Source: Thalassobacillus pellis (GTDB lineage Bacteria; Bacillota; Bacilli; Bacillales; Halobacillaceae). From it: a stretch of DNA of 64,000 bases. This document shows positions 23,911 to 31,130 of this stretch, one piece after another (within the stretch, counting starts at the first letter, position 1; the number at the start of each line of letters is the position of its first letter). The translations under genes and the position numbers were made by a program. The notes beneath the pieces are model-generated. The model searched no databases. It was not told where the DNA came from and saw only the letters and a list, made by a program, of their open reading frames with translations. Location of the stretch: NCBI RefSeq assembly GCF_016908295.1, contig NZ_JAFBDO010000006.1, forward strand, positions 100,264 through 164,263. The letters are read 5' to 3'.

Positions 23911-24156
23911 CCTGGATGGTTTAGATCGGAGACTTCTTTCTGTCGTTTTCGGAAATCGATTCGGTGGTCGCTCCATCGTAGAGTAGTTTTTTTGAGCGTT
24001 TAACCCTCACTTTTTCATGGTTTTGGTAGCATGAGAGGTTGAAAGGCGATAGTGGTTCTGACATACGCGGGCTACGGATAAGTCGCAAGGGGCTTGGGTT
24101 TGTCGTCCGACTTTCGGCCGTTTCCCCTCCTGGAGAAGCGTGTCGACCGTTTCGGA

Positions 24157-24222
24157 TGTGAGGTGCCTCACACCGGGGGAACCCGGTTTCGGCTTGCGCG
24201 TGAACCTGTTACCCGGTACTGT
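24157..24222 (+). promoter_or_regulatory. Class B promoter with CRP/FNR-type site
   Basis: TGTGAGGTGCCTCACA 24157-24172; TTGCGC 24194-24199, 17-bp spacer, TACTGT 24217-24222, leader TTCTTGTTCGGGGGAG. Confidence 0.8.
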
Positions 24223-24271
24223 GGTTCTTGTTCGGGGGAGAAACAACCAAGAAGATATTTGGGAGTACATC

Positions 24272-24505
24272 ATGGTCATGGCACGTAACCTTCGTGATCT
24301 CGTGGGGTACCTCAACGACAGGTACAGCATGGGTTTCCAGCTCGGGATGATGGGCGGGGAGGCTCAGAACAAGGACGGTATCGTTCTCCTGGACGGCGGT
24401 CGTGAATTTATCGCTATCTACCCCAACGGTGCGAAGCGTAAGGCCGGGAAGGGATACCGTGGAAATGTTGCCGACCAACTGTTCCCGCATCTCCGGGGGA
24501 AGTAA
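24272..24505 (+). CDS. Small unknown protein, 77 aa
   Basis: Helix (NLRDLVGYLNDRYSMG), strands (DGIVLLDGGREFIAIYPNG) and a helix (NVADQLFPHLRG). The turn YPNGAK matches WPSGKK (32377) and PPNGKG (25452), suggesting a paralogous cassette protein family. The start follows GGGAG by 6 nt. Confidence 0.6.
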   Translation: MVMARNLRDLVGYLNDRYSMGFQLGMMGGEAQNKDGIVLLDGGREFIAIYPNGAKRKAGKGYRGNVADQLFPHLRGK

Positions 24506-24514
24506 GAGGACAGC

Positions 24515-24565
24515 ATGAGTTCCAACGGTAGTGAGATGATTCGAGCACCGCCTAAATCGGGATAG
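24515..24565 (+). CDS. Possible 16-aa peptide MSSNGSEMIRAPPKSG
   Basis: ATG follows AGAGGACAGC; located 9 nt after the preceding stop. Shares MIRAPP with 18767. Confidence 0.3.
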   Translation: MSSNGSEMIRAPPKSG

Positions 24566-24597
24566 TTGTCTTTGCTTCTAATTGGGTTCCGCCTACA

Positions 24598-24632
24598 GAA
24601 AACGGTCAGTCTCTTAAGGGGCTGGCCGTTTT
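24598..24632 (+). terminator. Hairpin terminator
   Basis: AAAACGGTCAGTC...GGCTGGCCGTTTT. Confidence 0.8.
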
Positions 24633-24661
24633 CGTGTTTTGTATGAGGAAACGCAGGTTTC

Positions 24662-24739
24662 GGATAAAATCCAGCTATTGAAAATATCCGGATTTATCCG
24701 ACATGTCCTGATTGATCCTGGCGGATAAATCGAACATGT
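24662..24739 (+). repeat. DHR copy 8
   Basis: GGATAAAATCC (one extra A)/GGATTTATCC; short-loop hairpin 2 GATTGATCC-TGGC-GGATAAATC. Confidence 0.9.
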
Positions 24740-24803
24740 CGGGTAGTCGGTGGCTGGCGCAACACAGGGCGTCCATTCCCTTAAAACGCTGGCTACCACA
24801 GGA

Positions 24804-24902
24804 ATGACACGCAGGCTAATGAAGGTGGCGTGCCTTTTGTTGCTTCTTTTCCTTATAGGAGCATCGGCTCAACGAGAAGAAGAGAAGTCGTTTTCCCAGT
24901 AG
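24804..24902 (+). CDS. Tiny secreted or membrane peptide, 32 aa
   Basis: MTRRLMKVACLLLLLFLIGA, then SAQREEEKSFSQ: a signal-peptide-like N-terminus and a 10-residue acidic tail. A terminator begins 2 nt past the stop, supporting a real gene. Start 24804 or the in-frame ATG 24819. Confidence 0.45.
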   Translation: MTRRLMKVACLLLLLFLIGASAQREEEKSFSQ

Positions 24903-24904
24903 AA

Positions 24905-24933
24905 GCCCCCTTACTCGTTAGCGAGTAAGGGGG
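24905..24933. terminator. Bidirectional hairpin terminator
   Basis: CCCCCTTACTCG-TTAG-CGAGTAAGGGGG, a 12-bp perfect stem. Confidence 0.85.
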
Positions 24934-24939
24934 TATTTG

Positions 24940-25195
24940 GTTAACTCCTCCTATAACTCAGATAGGGGGGGTGAGTCCCGGCGGTTAGGAAGTGGAATGG
25001 TACCCCTTGCATGCTTGGCACTTTTTGACGTGCAACGTCCAGTGCGCAAGGCACACCTTTATGCGCGGGTTGCACCACAGGGGCTGCTCGGGCTTCGAGG
25101 GCAGCTTTTATCTCCGGCACAAGCCATAAATGTGCTCTCCCTTATGTTGGTATTGACTACCGCTGACATCGACAGCTTACCAGATCGGCAGGCAC
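24940..25195 (-). other. Probable minus-strand small-gene transcript
   Basis: A promoter-like TTGCCG-N16-TAAGCT lies at about 25200-25173 on the minus strand and the shared terminator at 24905 would end the transcript. Two overlapping frames compete: MACAGDKSCPRSPSSPCGAT (22 codons, ATG about 25126) and a longer frame reading VPEIKAALEARAAPVV. I cannot choose between them. Confidence 0.35.
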
Positions 25196-25212
25196 CGGCA
25201 ACCGGATAAGGA

Positions 25213-25278
25213 TGTGAGGTGATTCACTGTCCGAGGAAGTACACGCGGGTTGAATGACGGGCAGAGAAGCCCTAGGAT
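25213..25278 (+). promoter_or_regulatory. Class B promoter with CRP/FNR-type site
   Basis: TGTGAGGTGATTCAC 25213-25227; TTGAAT 25250-25255, 17-bp spacer, TAGGAT 25273-25278, leader TGTTCTTGTTAGG. Confidence 0.75.
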
Positions 25279-25315
25279 TGTTCTTGTTAGGCAACGACCG
25301 GTTGCACCGAAGGAG

Positions 25316-25420
25316 TTGAGAAAGCTCATATTTCCATGTAAGTGGTGTGGGGGAAAGATGAAGTATTGCTATCTGGGGGATCGATATAAATGTGAGAAGT
25401 GTGGGTGGCAGGCCCGGTGA
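25316..25420 (+). CDS. Tiny zinc-ribbon protein, 34 aa
   Basis: RKLIFPCKWCGGKMKYCYLG then DRYKCEKCGWQAR: two CxxC knuckles, a complete zinc ribbon. The start is uncertain: TTG at 25316 abuts AAGGAG, and no better codon is present. Confidence 0.55.
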   Translation: MRKLIFPCKWCGGKMKYCYLGDRYKCEKCGWQAR

Positions 25421-25451
25421 TTGCTACTCCTTACGGGTAGAAGGGGAGGAC

Positions 25452-25664
25452 ATGGCTACGTTTGATGCCCTTATTCGGGATCTGACAAACAACCCACAGG
25501 TCTTTACAAATAAGAATGGGGTGAAACAGGTTTATGTAGGGAAGGCCGTTTTGGTCGATATGGGAGAAGACGTGCTGGTTTCTCCTCCAAACGGGAAAGG
25601 AATTATGGTTCCTCTCCACGGGAGCGTCGAGGAGGTCAAGCGTCGTATCAATCATCTCCTATAA
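25452..25664 (+). CDS. Small unknown protein, 70 aa
   Basis: Helix (FDALIRDLTNNP), strands (KQVYVGKAVLVDMGEDVLVS), turn PPNGKG and helix (GSVEEVKRRINHLL). Same plan as 24272 and 32377. The start follows AGGGGAGGAC. Confidence 0.6.
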   Translation: MATFDALIRDLTNNPQVFTNKNGVKQVYVGKAVLVDMGEDVLVSPPNGKGIMVPLHGSVEEVKRRINHLL

Positions 25665-25698
25665 CTCATCGCTTCAACGGAAGGGAAGCCATCGTACC

Positions 25699-25815
25699 AT
25701 GCGTATCCAAAAATGCGAGCAATGTCACCGGCCACTCTCACGGGTTGTCGTAACGATTAAGACCAGTAGGGGGGAGGAAAAGAAGGAGAAGACCTATTGC
25801 AAGCGGTGTCGCTAA
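25699..25815 (+). CDS. Tiny zinc-ribbon protein, 38 aa
   Basis: MRIQKCEQCHRPLSRVVVTI then KTSRGEEKKEKTYCKRCR: CxxC...CxxC with a beta-hairpin between. Weak ribosome site (GGAAGGGAAG 15 nt up). Followed by a strong terminator. Confidence 0.55.
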   Translation: MRIQKCEQCHRPLSRVVVTIKTSRGEEKKEKTYCKRCR

Positions 25816-25870
25816 CGAGCGGATAAACGGCCTGATTTGACGAGCCGTCCGATCGCGTAACGCGGCGGGA

Positions 25871-25906
25871 AAGCGCCAGCCTCTCCGGGGAGGCTGGCGC
25901 TTTTTT
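25871..25906 (+). terminator. Rho-independent terminator
   Basis: AGCGCCAGCCTCTCCGGGGAGGCTGGCGC split stem then TTTTTT. Confidence 0.9.
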
Positions 25907-25949
25907 GATTCGTGAAGGTGTGTAATAACCTAGCGTGATGGATAGAAAC

Positions 25950-26023
25950 AGATAAATCCGAGGGATTTATCCGACATGTCCTGATTTATCCCCGGACTCT
26001 GTCCAAGGATAAATCGAACATGT
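25950..26023 (+). repeat. DHR copy 9
   Basis: AGATAAATCC/GGATTTATCC; GATTTATCC/GGATAAATC; ACATGT on both sides. Confidence 0.9.
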
Positions 26024-26212
26024 GGGAGAACGGGTGGCTAGTCTACCTTTGAACAGGGCGTCTGTCTTCCCCTTTTTTATCGCTCCAGCTTCCTTCTGGC
26101 CGCAAGTCAATGGAGCTTACAACGGTTGACGTCGGGGGAGGGAATAACAGTATTTCTGTTTATAGCCATTTTAGGAATGCTGGGTCGTTATCCTTATGTT
26201 ATCGATGCTGCC

Positions 26213-26241
26213 TTGTATCCACTAGGGGGTGGTCCTATCAT
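26213..26241 (+). promoter_or_regulatory. Promoter of the acetyltransferase gene
   Basis: TTGTAT 26213-26218, 17-bp spacer, TATCAT 26236-26241; no CRP-type site. Confidence 0.65.
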
Positions 26242-26275
26242 AGGAGGGAAGAGACGTCGAGAAGAAAGGCCCCCT

Positions 26276-26620
26276 ATGCCGAGCGACTGGATGTCCCCAT
26301 TTGTGAAAGCGCAGATGGACCGGTACGAAAGTCTGGAAGCTCTTACCCTGACCCGTAATCGAGCTGGCATCGTCATCCTTTCGCACATTCAGGTGAGCGA
26401 GTCAGAGCGAGGCAACGGCATCGGAAACCAGATCATGCGAAGCCTGCTGGAGTTGGCCGATGCGCATGGCGACACCGTGGCCCTTACCCCAAGTAACCAG
26501 TTTGGCAGGAACGTGCGGCGACTGAAGAGCTGGTACCGTTCATTCGGTTTCCGTCCGAACACGGGACGCCGTCGGGATTGTTCCACCTGGGAGGCGATGA
26601 TTCGCCCCCCGCAGTCTTGA
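26276..26620 (+). CDS. GNAT-like acetyltransferase, 114 aa
   Basis: AGIVILSHIQVSESERGNGI is the GNAT motif A (acetyl-CoA pyrophosphate loop, R/Q-x-x-G-x-G/A form) followed by MRSLLELADAHG and RLKSWYRSFGF (motif B). Ends AMIRPPQS. Short GNATs of this kind are frequent in Streptomyces phages (from memory). Start 26276 is chosen because the promoter at 26213 lies inside the longer frame and AGAAAGG precedes it. Substrate unknown. Confidence 0.7.
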   Translation: MPSDWMSPFVKAQMDRYESLEALTLTRNRAGIVILSHIQVSESERGNGIGNQIMRSLLELADAHGDTVALTPSNQFGRNVRRLKSWYRSFGFRPNTGRRRDCSTWEAMIRPPQS

Positions 26621-26635
26621 TTGGATGATGGGAAT

Positions 26636-26700
26636 GTGATTCCTCTCACTCGATCGAGCCACTGATTCGCTTTGAAGTCGTACGCCGGATGCAGTAAGCT
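26636..26700 (+). promoter_or_regulatory. Class B promoter with CRP/FNR-type site
   Basis: GTGATTCCTCTCAC 26636-26649; TTGAAG 26672-26677, 17-bp spacer, TAAGCT 26695-26700. Confidence 0.7.
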
Positions 26701-26730
26701 GGCTTCAGTCAACGAGGGAAGGTGGTAGCT

Positions 26731-26871
26731 ATGAAATGTGGCGTTCCCGGCTGTAACAACACTCGGGGCACCACCACGTCCATTACCATCAAGGTTAATG
26801 GCAAACGGAAGACCGTTTTTCCTTGTTATCGGTGCCTCCTCAAACACACAAGGGGGGAAACGCTTCCTTAG
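26731..26871 (+). CDS. Tiny zinc-ribbon protein, 46 aa
   Basis: MKCGVPGCNNTRGTTTSITI then KVNGKRKTVFPCYRCLLKHT: C-x4-C...CxxC. Paralogue of the protein encoded at 27475-27652 (KCEVKGCNNKAGTIPIKIDG). The start follows GGAAGGTGG. Confidence 0.65.
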   Translation: MKCGVPGCNNTRGTTTSITIKVNGKRKTVFPCYRCLLKHTRGETLP

Positions 26872-26912
26872 AATTCCCTAGAACACACGAACAATCATGT
26901 AAATTCGAGTCC

Positions 26913-26951
26913 CATCAGGGGGAAATCCTTCCCGCTGGTTTCCCCTTGATG
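26913..26951 (+). terminator. Hairpin terminator
   Basis: CATCAGGGGGAAA...TTTCCCCTTGATG. Confidence 0.75.
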
Positions 26952-27022
26952 TGGATGGGTGGTTACGTAGCATAATCCCATAATTACGGCGGGTAATGGG
27001 GGGGATAAAATTTTTCGGACTC

Positions 27023-27097
27023 AGATAAATCACCACGGATTTATCCGACATGTCCTGATTTATCCACCGACTTCGTCAGAGGATAAATCGAACATGT
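27023..27097 (+). repeat. DHR copy 10
   Basis: AGATAAATC-ACCAC-GGATTTATCC; GATTTATCC/GGATAAATC, tip GACTTCGTC. Confidence 0.9.
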
Positions 27098-27135
27098 CCC
27101 GTAGGATTAATGTAGAAGACTTACTTACTGATAAT

Positions 27136-27215
27136 TGTGGGGCATCGATCCTCCGAATCGATCCGTCAGTCCACCCGCGGCCTTCTTAAGGATGGTTGCG
27201 GCAAGTGGGAGGTTT
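27136..27215. repeat. Structured repeat IV, short copy 3
   Basis: TGTGGGGCATCGATCC then AATCGATCC and GGTTGCGGCAAGTGG; the 120-bp centre present in copies 1 and 2 is missing. Like copy 2 it starts just after a DHR, with GTAGAAGACTTACT before it. Confidence 0.5.
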
Positions 27216-27256
27216 CTGTAAAGCGCCGGCTATGAAGCAGGGGGGCTGGCTGTTGC

Positions 27257-27321
27257 TGTGAGCCATCTCACTATCCCAAGACATGGTTGGGCTTGAATGA
27301 GTACCCTAGATGAAGTAATGT
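27257..27321 (+). promoter_or_regulatory. Class B promoter with CRP/FNR-type site
   Basis: TGTGAGCCATCTCAC 27257-27271; TTGAAT 27293-27298, 17-bp spacer, TAATGT 27316-27321. Confidence 0.75.
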
Positions 27322-27363
27322 TGTTCCTGTCAGCAAGAGCCACAAGGAAGATTGGATCAATCC

Positions 27364-27486
27364 TTGCCTGAGAAGAAGTGCAAGAAGTGTAAGGGTGCCC
27401 TCAAGAAGACAGAGGTCTGGACAGACGCCAGTGGGCAGAAGGGGAAGAAGCAGGAGCACTTCTACTGCCCGAAGTGTGATAAGTAG
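27364..27486 (+). CDS. Tiny zinc-ribbon protein, 40 aa
   Basis: MPEKKCKKCKGALKKTEVWT then HFYCPKCDK: CxxC...CxxC, lysine-rich. TTG start at 27364, or TTG at 27352 nearer to AAGGAAG. Confidence 0.55.
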   Translation: MPEKKCKKCKGALKKTEVWTDASGQKGKKQEHFYCPKCDK

Positions 27487-27652
27487 GAGTTCAGCTACAG
27501 GCAGGGTCATTCGTAAGAAAACGGGGCGGAAGCGTCGGAACCACATTAAGTGTGAGGTGAAGGGGTGTAACAATAAGGCTGGAACCATTCCGATCAAGAT
27601 CGACGGGAAGATGGTCACACCGTGCCCATCATGCCTACTGAAGTACGCCTAA
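27475..27652 (+). CDS. Tiny zinc-ribbon protein, about 58 aa, paralogue of 26731
   Basis: Basic N-terminus (RKKTGRKRRNH), then KCEVKGCNNKAGTIPIKIDG and PCPSCLLKYA. The zinc-ribbon part aligns with 26731-26871. The start is uncertain: GTG 27475 overlaps the previous gene; by alignment the paralogue start codon corresponds to ATT at about 27548. Confidence 0.5.
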
Positions 27653-27662
27653 GAACGGTTTG

Positions 27663-27695
27663 AAGGGGAACCCTCCACCCTGGAGGGTTCCCCCT
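27663..27695 (+). terminator. Rho-independent terminator
   Basis: AAGGGGAACCCTCCA...TGGAGGGTTCCCCCTT. Confidence 0.85.
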
Positions 27696-27780
27696 TTATG
27701 TGGAGGGTTTCCATTACATAGTTTGAAAAAGATTACAAAGCTTAACGAATTTTTTCGGTGCTTCGTGCTTCTGCTGGTCC

Positions 27781-27862
27781 GGATAAATCCATGCTATATC
27801 CGGATTTATCCGACATGTCCTGATTTATCCCCTGCCTTCGGCTAGGGATAAATCGAACATGT
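27781..27862 (+). repeat. DHR copy 11
   Basis: GGATAAATCC/GGATTTATCC with ATGCTATATCC between; hairpin 2 tip GCC-TTC-GGC (compensated relative to GAC-TTC-GTC). Confidence 0.9.
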
Positions 27863-28013
27863 TCCAATCGTTTGGTCTCCGGGTTCGTAGATTTCTTTCG
27901 GTAGATTCGTCGTTCAGAAGAGGCGGGCTACGGGAAGCGAGGGGCCACGGAAGGTGATCAGCCGTGTACCGGTTGTAATCGGGTTCGATGAATTCCTGCC
28001 TATTCACGTTTAC

Positions 28014-28047
28014 GGTCCGGTACCTTTAGGCTAAGAGGTACCGGACC
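28014..28047. terminator. Bidirectional hairpin terminator
   Basis: GGTCCGGTACCT...AGGTACCGGACC, a 12-bp perfect stem; 35 nt past the MFS stop. Confidence 0.85.
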
Positions 28048-28081
28048 GCTATGCCATTAATCTAGACGGGAACGTTCTTTC

Positions 28082-29419
28082 TTAAACCGTCCCTTGAAGG
28101 GCGGTAATTCGTTTTTCCATGCGGGTCAAGCCCTTTTCTATTCGGGTTAGGTTTCGATTGCTGCGCTTTTCCATTTTTTTGAGGAACCGAAGCAGTTTGC
28201 GTTCCTCCGCTTGCTCCTTTTCCAGACGGTTGAGATGGGGAATGGCATAGGGAGCGATTCCCGTAAGGACAAGAAGCAGGAGACCAATGGTTACCGGAAT
28301 ACCGATGCTTTGCATCCAAATGGATTCGGTGTGATCGTAGACGAATCCACCAAGGAATCCACCGATAAACCCTGCCAACCCGATCAGTGCGTTGAACATT
28401 CCCGAATAGGCGGGACGTTCGGTGTGTGGCGCATTAAGGCGATACAGGAGGGGAAACAGCCGCCATCCCCCCAGCCCCACGCCGGACACGGCCTGAATCA
28501 CCATAACCAGGAATAGGGCAGGAAGAACCATCAGCCCTGCAAACAGGAGCCAAACGATGGTAAGGGCGAGCAATGTCCAGATGAAAAGGGTTCGGATCGG
28601 GTACTTTTTGGTCAATCGCCCCCAGACCGATGACGCTATCGTCTGCATGCCCACGGCGATTGCAGAGACAATGGTAACCCAAAAGGGGTCAATCGACAGG
28701 ACCCGGAGCAGAATATAGGAAAACTGGGCGGCCGCAAAGTACATGAGGAACATAAATCCCGCTAGAAAAGCGGTCATCTTCATAAACGCATGATCCGCGA
28801 GCGGCTTTCGCATCATGCGAAGGAGACTTGTTTCCACCGATTGGACAAACGGGGGATTGGGGTATTTCCGCAAGATGAACAAACGGACGACCAGCAACAC
28901 GGCACTACTCAGATACAACAAACCGAATCCGAGGGTTTCCCCTATCCATTCCAATACCACGCCGCCCACGATCAAGGCAATGAATCCTGCCAGGAAGGAA
29001 ATCATTTGCCGGTTACCAAAGTAAGCTCCGTGTTCCTCTCGCGGGATGACGTCTCCGATGAGAGAAGTCCAATAAGCCATACTGATGGACATACAGATGG
29101 CCGTTAGCAGATAACAAGCGATGAAGACCAGCAATTGCCAATCTACCGGCATGACCAAGGCGAGGGGACCGGCAGCCACCAGAAAAGCGAGTTCCAACAT
29201 ACTGCACCATATGAACATGCGTTTCCGGTCGGTGAAACGTCGCATCAAGCGAGGAACCACCCACTCAATGGGTTTGGCGAGGGACAACATACTTACCACG
29301 ATAGAGATATGGAGAGGAGAAGCCCCGATATAGAGCATGAGCGCCACCGGAATGGGTCCAAACAGGAACCAATTCCGGATGATGCTGGAGTAAATAGCGG
29401 CCTGTGTATCAGGAGACAC
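28082..29419 (-). CDS. MFS transporter, 446 aa
   Basis: About 12 hydrophobic segments with the MFS cytoplasmic loop after helix 2 (RRFTDRKRMFIW) and an extended charged, coiled C-terminus (LEKEQAEERKLLRFLKKMEK). A drug or metabolite efflux role is likely. GTG start at 29419 after AAAGGA. It is the largest gene between two DHR copies, inverted relative to most of them, with its own terminator. Upstream on the same strand is a 45-residue membrane protein. Confidence 0.8.
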   Translation of the reverse strand: MSPDTQAAIYSSIIRNWFLFGPIPVALMLYIGASPLHISIVVSMLSLAKPIEWVVPRLMRRFTDRKRMFIWCSMLELAFLVAAGPLALVMPVDWQLLVFIACYLLTAICMSISMAYWTSLIGDVIPREEHGAYFGNRQMISFLAGFIALIVGGVVLEWIGETLGFGLLYLSSAVLLVVRLFILRKYPNPPFVQSVETSLLRMMRKPLADHAFMKMTAFLAGFMFLMYFAAAQFSYILLRVLSIDPFWVTIVSAIAVGMQTIASSVWGRLTKKYPIRTLFIWTLLALTIVWLLFAGLMVLPALFLVMVIQAVSGVGLGGWRLFPLLYRLNAPHTERPAYSGMFNALIGLAGFIGGFLGGFVYDHTESIWMQSIGIPVTIGLLLLVLTGIAPYAIPHLNRLEKEQAEERKLLRFLKKMEKRSNRNLTRIEKGLTRMEKRITALQGTV

Positions 29420-29524
29420 GACACATCCTTTCTCACGTTCGTTCTTTCGCGTGTTGGGAACCACCTTAGCCGGTTGGGAAGGTGCGCGCAAGGTGGCAGG
29501 GATAAGGTCGCTCCCATGCGTCTG

Positions 29525-29662
29525 TTAGGGCTGATTGTTAGGCTCCTTGCTTCGTTTGTACGCGCGAATTCCCAGCCAATACGCCAGTTTCAAGCTCCCC
29601 GCCCAAAAGCCGACCCAGAGCATGACCGCTCCCGTTCCTAGGGCTACGGCCCAGAATGGCAC
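29525..29662 (-). CDS. Small membrane protein, 45 aa
   Basis: MPFWAVALGTGAVMLWVGFW then AGSLKLAYWLGIRAYKR and a polar tail. One long hydrophobic helix. GTG start after AAAAAGGTG. Probably co-transcribed with the MFS gene from the TTGACG-N16-TAAGAT promoter. Confidence 0.55.
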   Translation of the reverse strand: MPFWAVALGTGAVMLWVGFWAGSLKLAYWLGIRAYKRSKEPNNQP

Positions 29663-29700
29663 CGAATCACCTTTTTATGCAGGTAGTGGATGCCCGTTCC

Positions 29701-29792
29701 ATCTTAGCACCGCTGGTCATCCCGTCAAGTTCAGCAGTCCCTTTAGGTGTTGTGATGTCTCTCACAAGAGGGAGCGGGGAAGCGGCTTGACA
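29701..29792. promoter_or_regulatory. Divergent promoters around a CRP/FNR-type site
   Basis: Minus: TTGACG (29728-29723), 16-bp spacer, TAAGAT (29706-29701). Site TGTGATGTCTCTCACA 29751-29766. Plus: TTGACA 29787-29792; its -10 is unclear. Confidence 0.65.
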
Positions 29793-29855
29793 AGGGAGGG
29801 TCCTCGTTGAAAGGATAGGCACCAGATCGAGCACGTAATCCGAGGAGGAATTTCG

Positions 29856-30278
29856 ATGGTTAAGGTTCGTCTGTTTTGTCTGCTCCCTCTTTTGGGTGTC
29901 TTTACCGTGGCCTGCGGACTCTACCAGCACCCCTATTCCGAGGAGGCGGCAACGGTTCCGGTCGCCTGGGTCACGGCCGAAGAGCAGGAGGACGAGGGAA
30001 AGATGTGGACTCTTCTGGCGAAAAAGTCCCGTGTTCTGGACCCGAAGGATGGAGCGGATCGTCATTGGACTCTGGATGACTACCGCCTGATCGCATGGAA
30101 GGCGAGCGATGTTCGGTACTTTTACCGGATCACCTATTCCAATCCGCGCGGGGTTCCCGTTACAGAAGAGATGGCGGTCATTCAGACCAATCAGGGATGG
30201 AAGCGAACGACGTATGCTGACTTGACGAACTTCTCATTCCATATCCGCCATCTCGCCCCGGTAGTGATTCGTCCCTAA
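29856..30278 (+). CDS. Lipoprotein, 140 aa, homologue of the 44.3-kb conjugation lipoprotein
   Basis: Signal peptide with a lipobox-like TVAC (Cys 21). The mature part matches the product at 44349-44783: VAWVTAEEQEDEGKMWTLLA against IAWVHAEVQQDEAKMWELLA, KKSRVLDPKD against EKSKVLDRED, and QGWKRTTYADL against EGWKRTEYADV. It is a small NTF2-like lipoprotein probably facing outwards. Start after GAGGAGG. Having a homologue in the conjugation operon suggests a link to mating, such as exclusion or mating-channel modulation (inference). Confidence 0.75.
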   Translation: MVKVRLFCLLPLLGVFTVACGLYQHPYSEEAATVPVAWVTAEEQEDEGKMWTLLAKKSRVLDPKDGADRHWTLDDYRLIAWKASDVRYFYRITYSNPRGVPVTEEMAVIQTNQGWKRTTYADLTNFSFHIRHLAPVVIRP

Positions 30279-30320
30279 CCATTGCCCTGCATTTATGACA
30301 GGGATTTCTGCGGACGGTTA

Positions 30321-30363
30321 ACACCCATAACGGAGGGCAGACATGCCTCTCTGTTATGGGTGT
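30321..30363 (+). terminator. Hairpin terminator
   Basis: ACACCCATAACGGAG...CTCTGTTATGGGTGT. Confidence 0.8.
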
Positions 30364-30371
30364 CTGCACCT

Positions 30372-30446
30372 GGATAAATTCTATAAGATTTATCCGACAT
30401 GTCCTGATTGATCCCCGGACTTCGTCCAAGGATCAATCGAACATGT
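30372..30446 (+). repeat. DHR copy 12
   Basis: Hairpin 2 arms GATTGATCC/GGATCAATC (compensated), tip GGAC-TTC-GTCC. Confidence 0.9.
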
Positions 30447-30591
30447 CCCCATGGTTGCCGATAATAGGCCGTGTTGTTTCCTTTTGGTAGAATTATGGTC
30501 CGATAGAGGCAGGCTACGGGAGGGAGGCATTGGGTCTGCTCGGTTTTCCGGCGAACGGACGTTTTTGGATGGGAATTATCGTGATACGTGT

Positions 30592-30630
30592 AGACAGGGG
30601 ACCAGTTTTCAGGAACTGGTCCCCTGTCTA
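30592..30630. terminator. Bidirectional hairpin terminator
   Basis: AGACAGGGGACCAGTT...AACTGGTCCCCTGTCT. Confidence 0.85.
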
Positions 30631-30637
30631 GTGCTCC

Positions 30638-30745
30638 CTAATGGGAACCGTAGCGATGGGCCATGAAGTGTTTTCTACAGTAGAAGCGCCCACAGCACGT
30701 ATAGTTGGCGGTGGCCCTACACTTTTTACACGGGGTGTGCGCCAT
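30638..30745 (-). CDS. Tiny zinc-finger protein, 35 aa
   Basis: MAHTPCKKCRATANYTCCGR then FYCRKHFMAHRYGSH: CxxC...CC...C-x2-H...H, a treble-clef or B-box-like knuckle. AGGGGGG precedes the ATG. Own promoter (TGGACA-N17-TAGATT) and terminator. I associate this type with actinobacteriophages. Confidence 0.65.
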   Translation of the reverse strand: MAHTPCKKCRATANYTCCGRFYCRKHFMAHRYGSH

Positions 30746-30783
30746 GCTGTCCCCCCTAGAGATCGATTACGTTAATTGGTATG

Positions 30784-30878
30784 AATCTACCGGACCAACC
30801 GTACTGTGTCCACTTCCTTTGATGTGAGCTGTCTCACCTCGGGGGAGGGTGGTCAGGAAGCGGGACACTGTGTATGCT
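30784..30878. promoter_or_regulatory. Divergent promoters around a CRP/FNR-type site
   Basis: Minus TGGACA (30812-30807) and TAGATT (30789-30784). Site TGTGAGCTGTCTCAC 30823-30837. Plus TGGTCA (30850-30855), 17-bp spacer, TATGCT (30873-30878). The site is 12 nt from the plus -35, one helical turn nearer than in most modules. Confidence 0.7.
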
Positions 30879-30919
30879 GGGTGTTGCTCGGGAAGAGTGA
30901 AGCCGGTAAGGGAGATACG

Positions 30920-31108
30920 ATGGACCGTTTGAAGCACCAGAACAAGGCTGCACGGGACGTTCTCAATTTTCTTGTCTCGAAGCGCAAGATCAACCGTTGG
31001 CATCGTGAGGGTAGTGGGGAATGGGTGATTTTTGAGACCCGGAACGGCACCCCGCAGGTGTTCACCAACGCGCGGGACGTTCTGGATTACGTGAAGGGAT
31101 TCATCTAG
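30920..31108 (+). CDS. Small unknown protein, 62 aa
   Basis: Helix (HQNKAARDVLNFLVSKRK), strands (GEWVIFETRNGTPQVF) and a helix (ARDVLDYVKGFI): the same helix-strand-helix plan as 24272 and 32377. Start after AAGGGAG. Confidence 0.6.
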   Translation: MDRLKHQNKAARDVLNFLVSKRKINRWHREGSGEWVIFETRNGTPQVFTNARDVLDYVKGFI

Positions 31109-31130
31109 AACGGCAAGGGCAACTTTCCTA

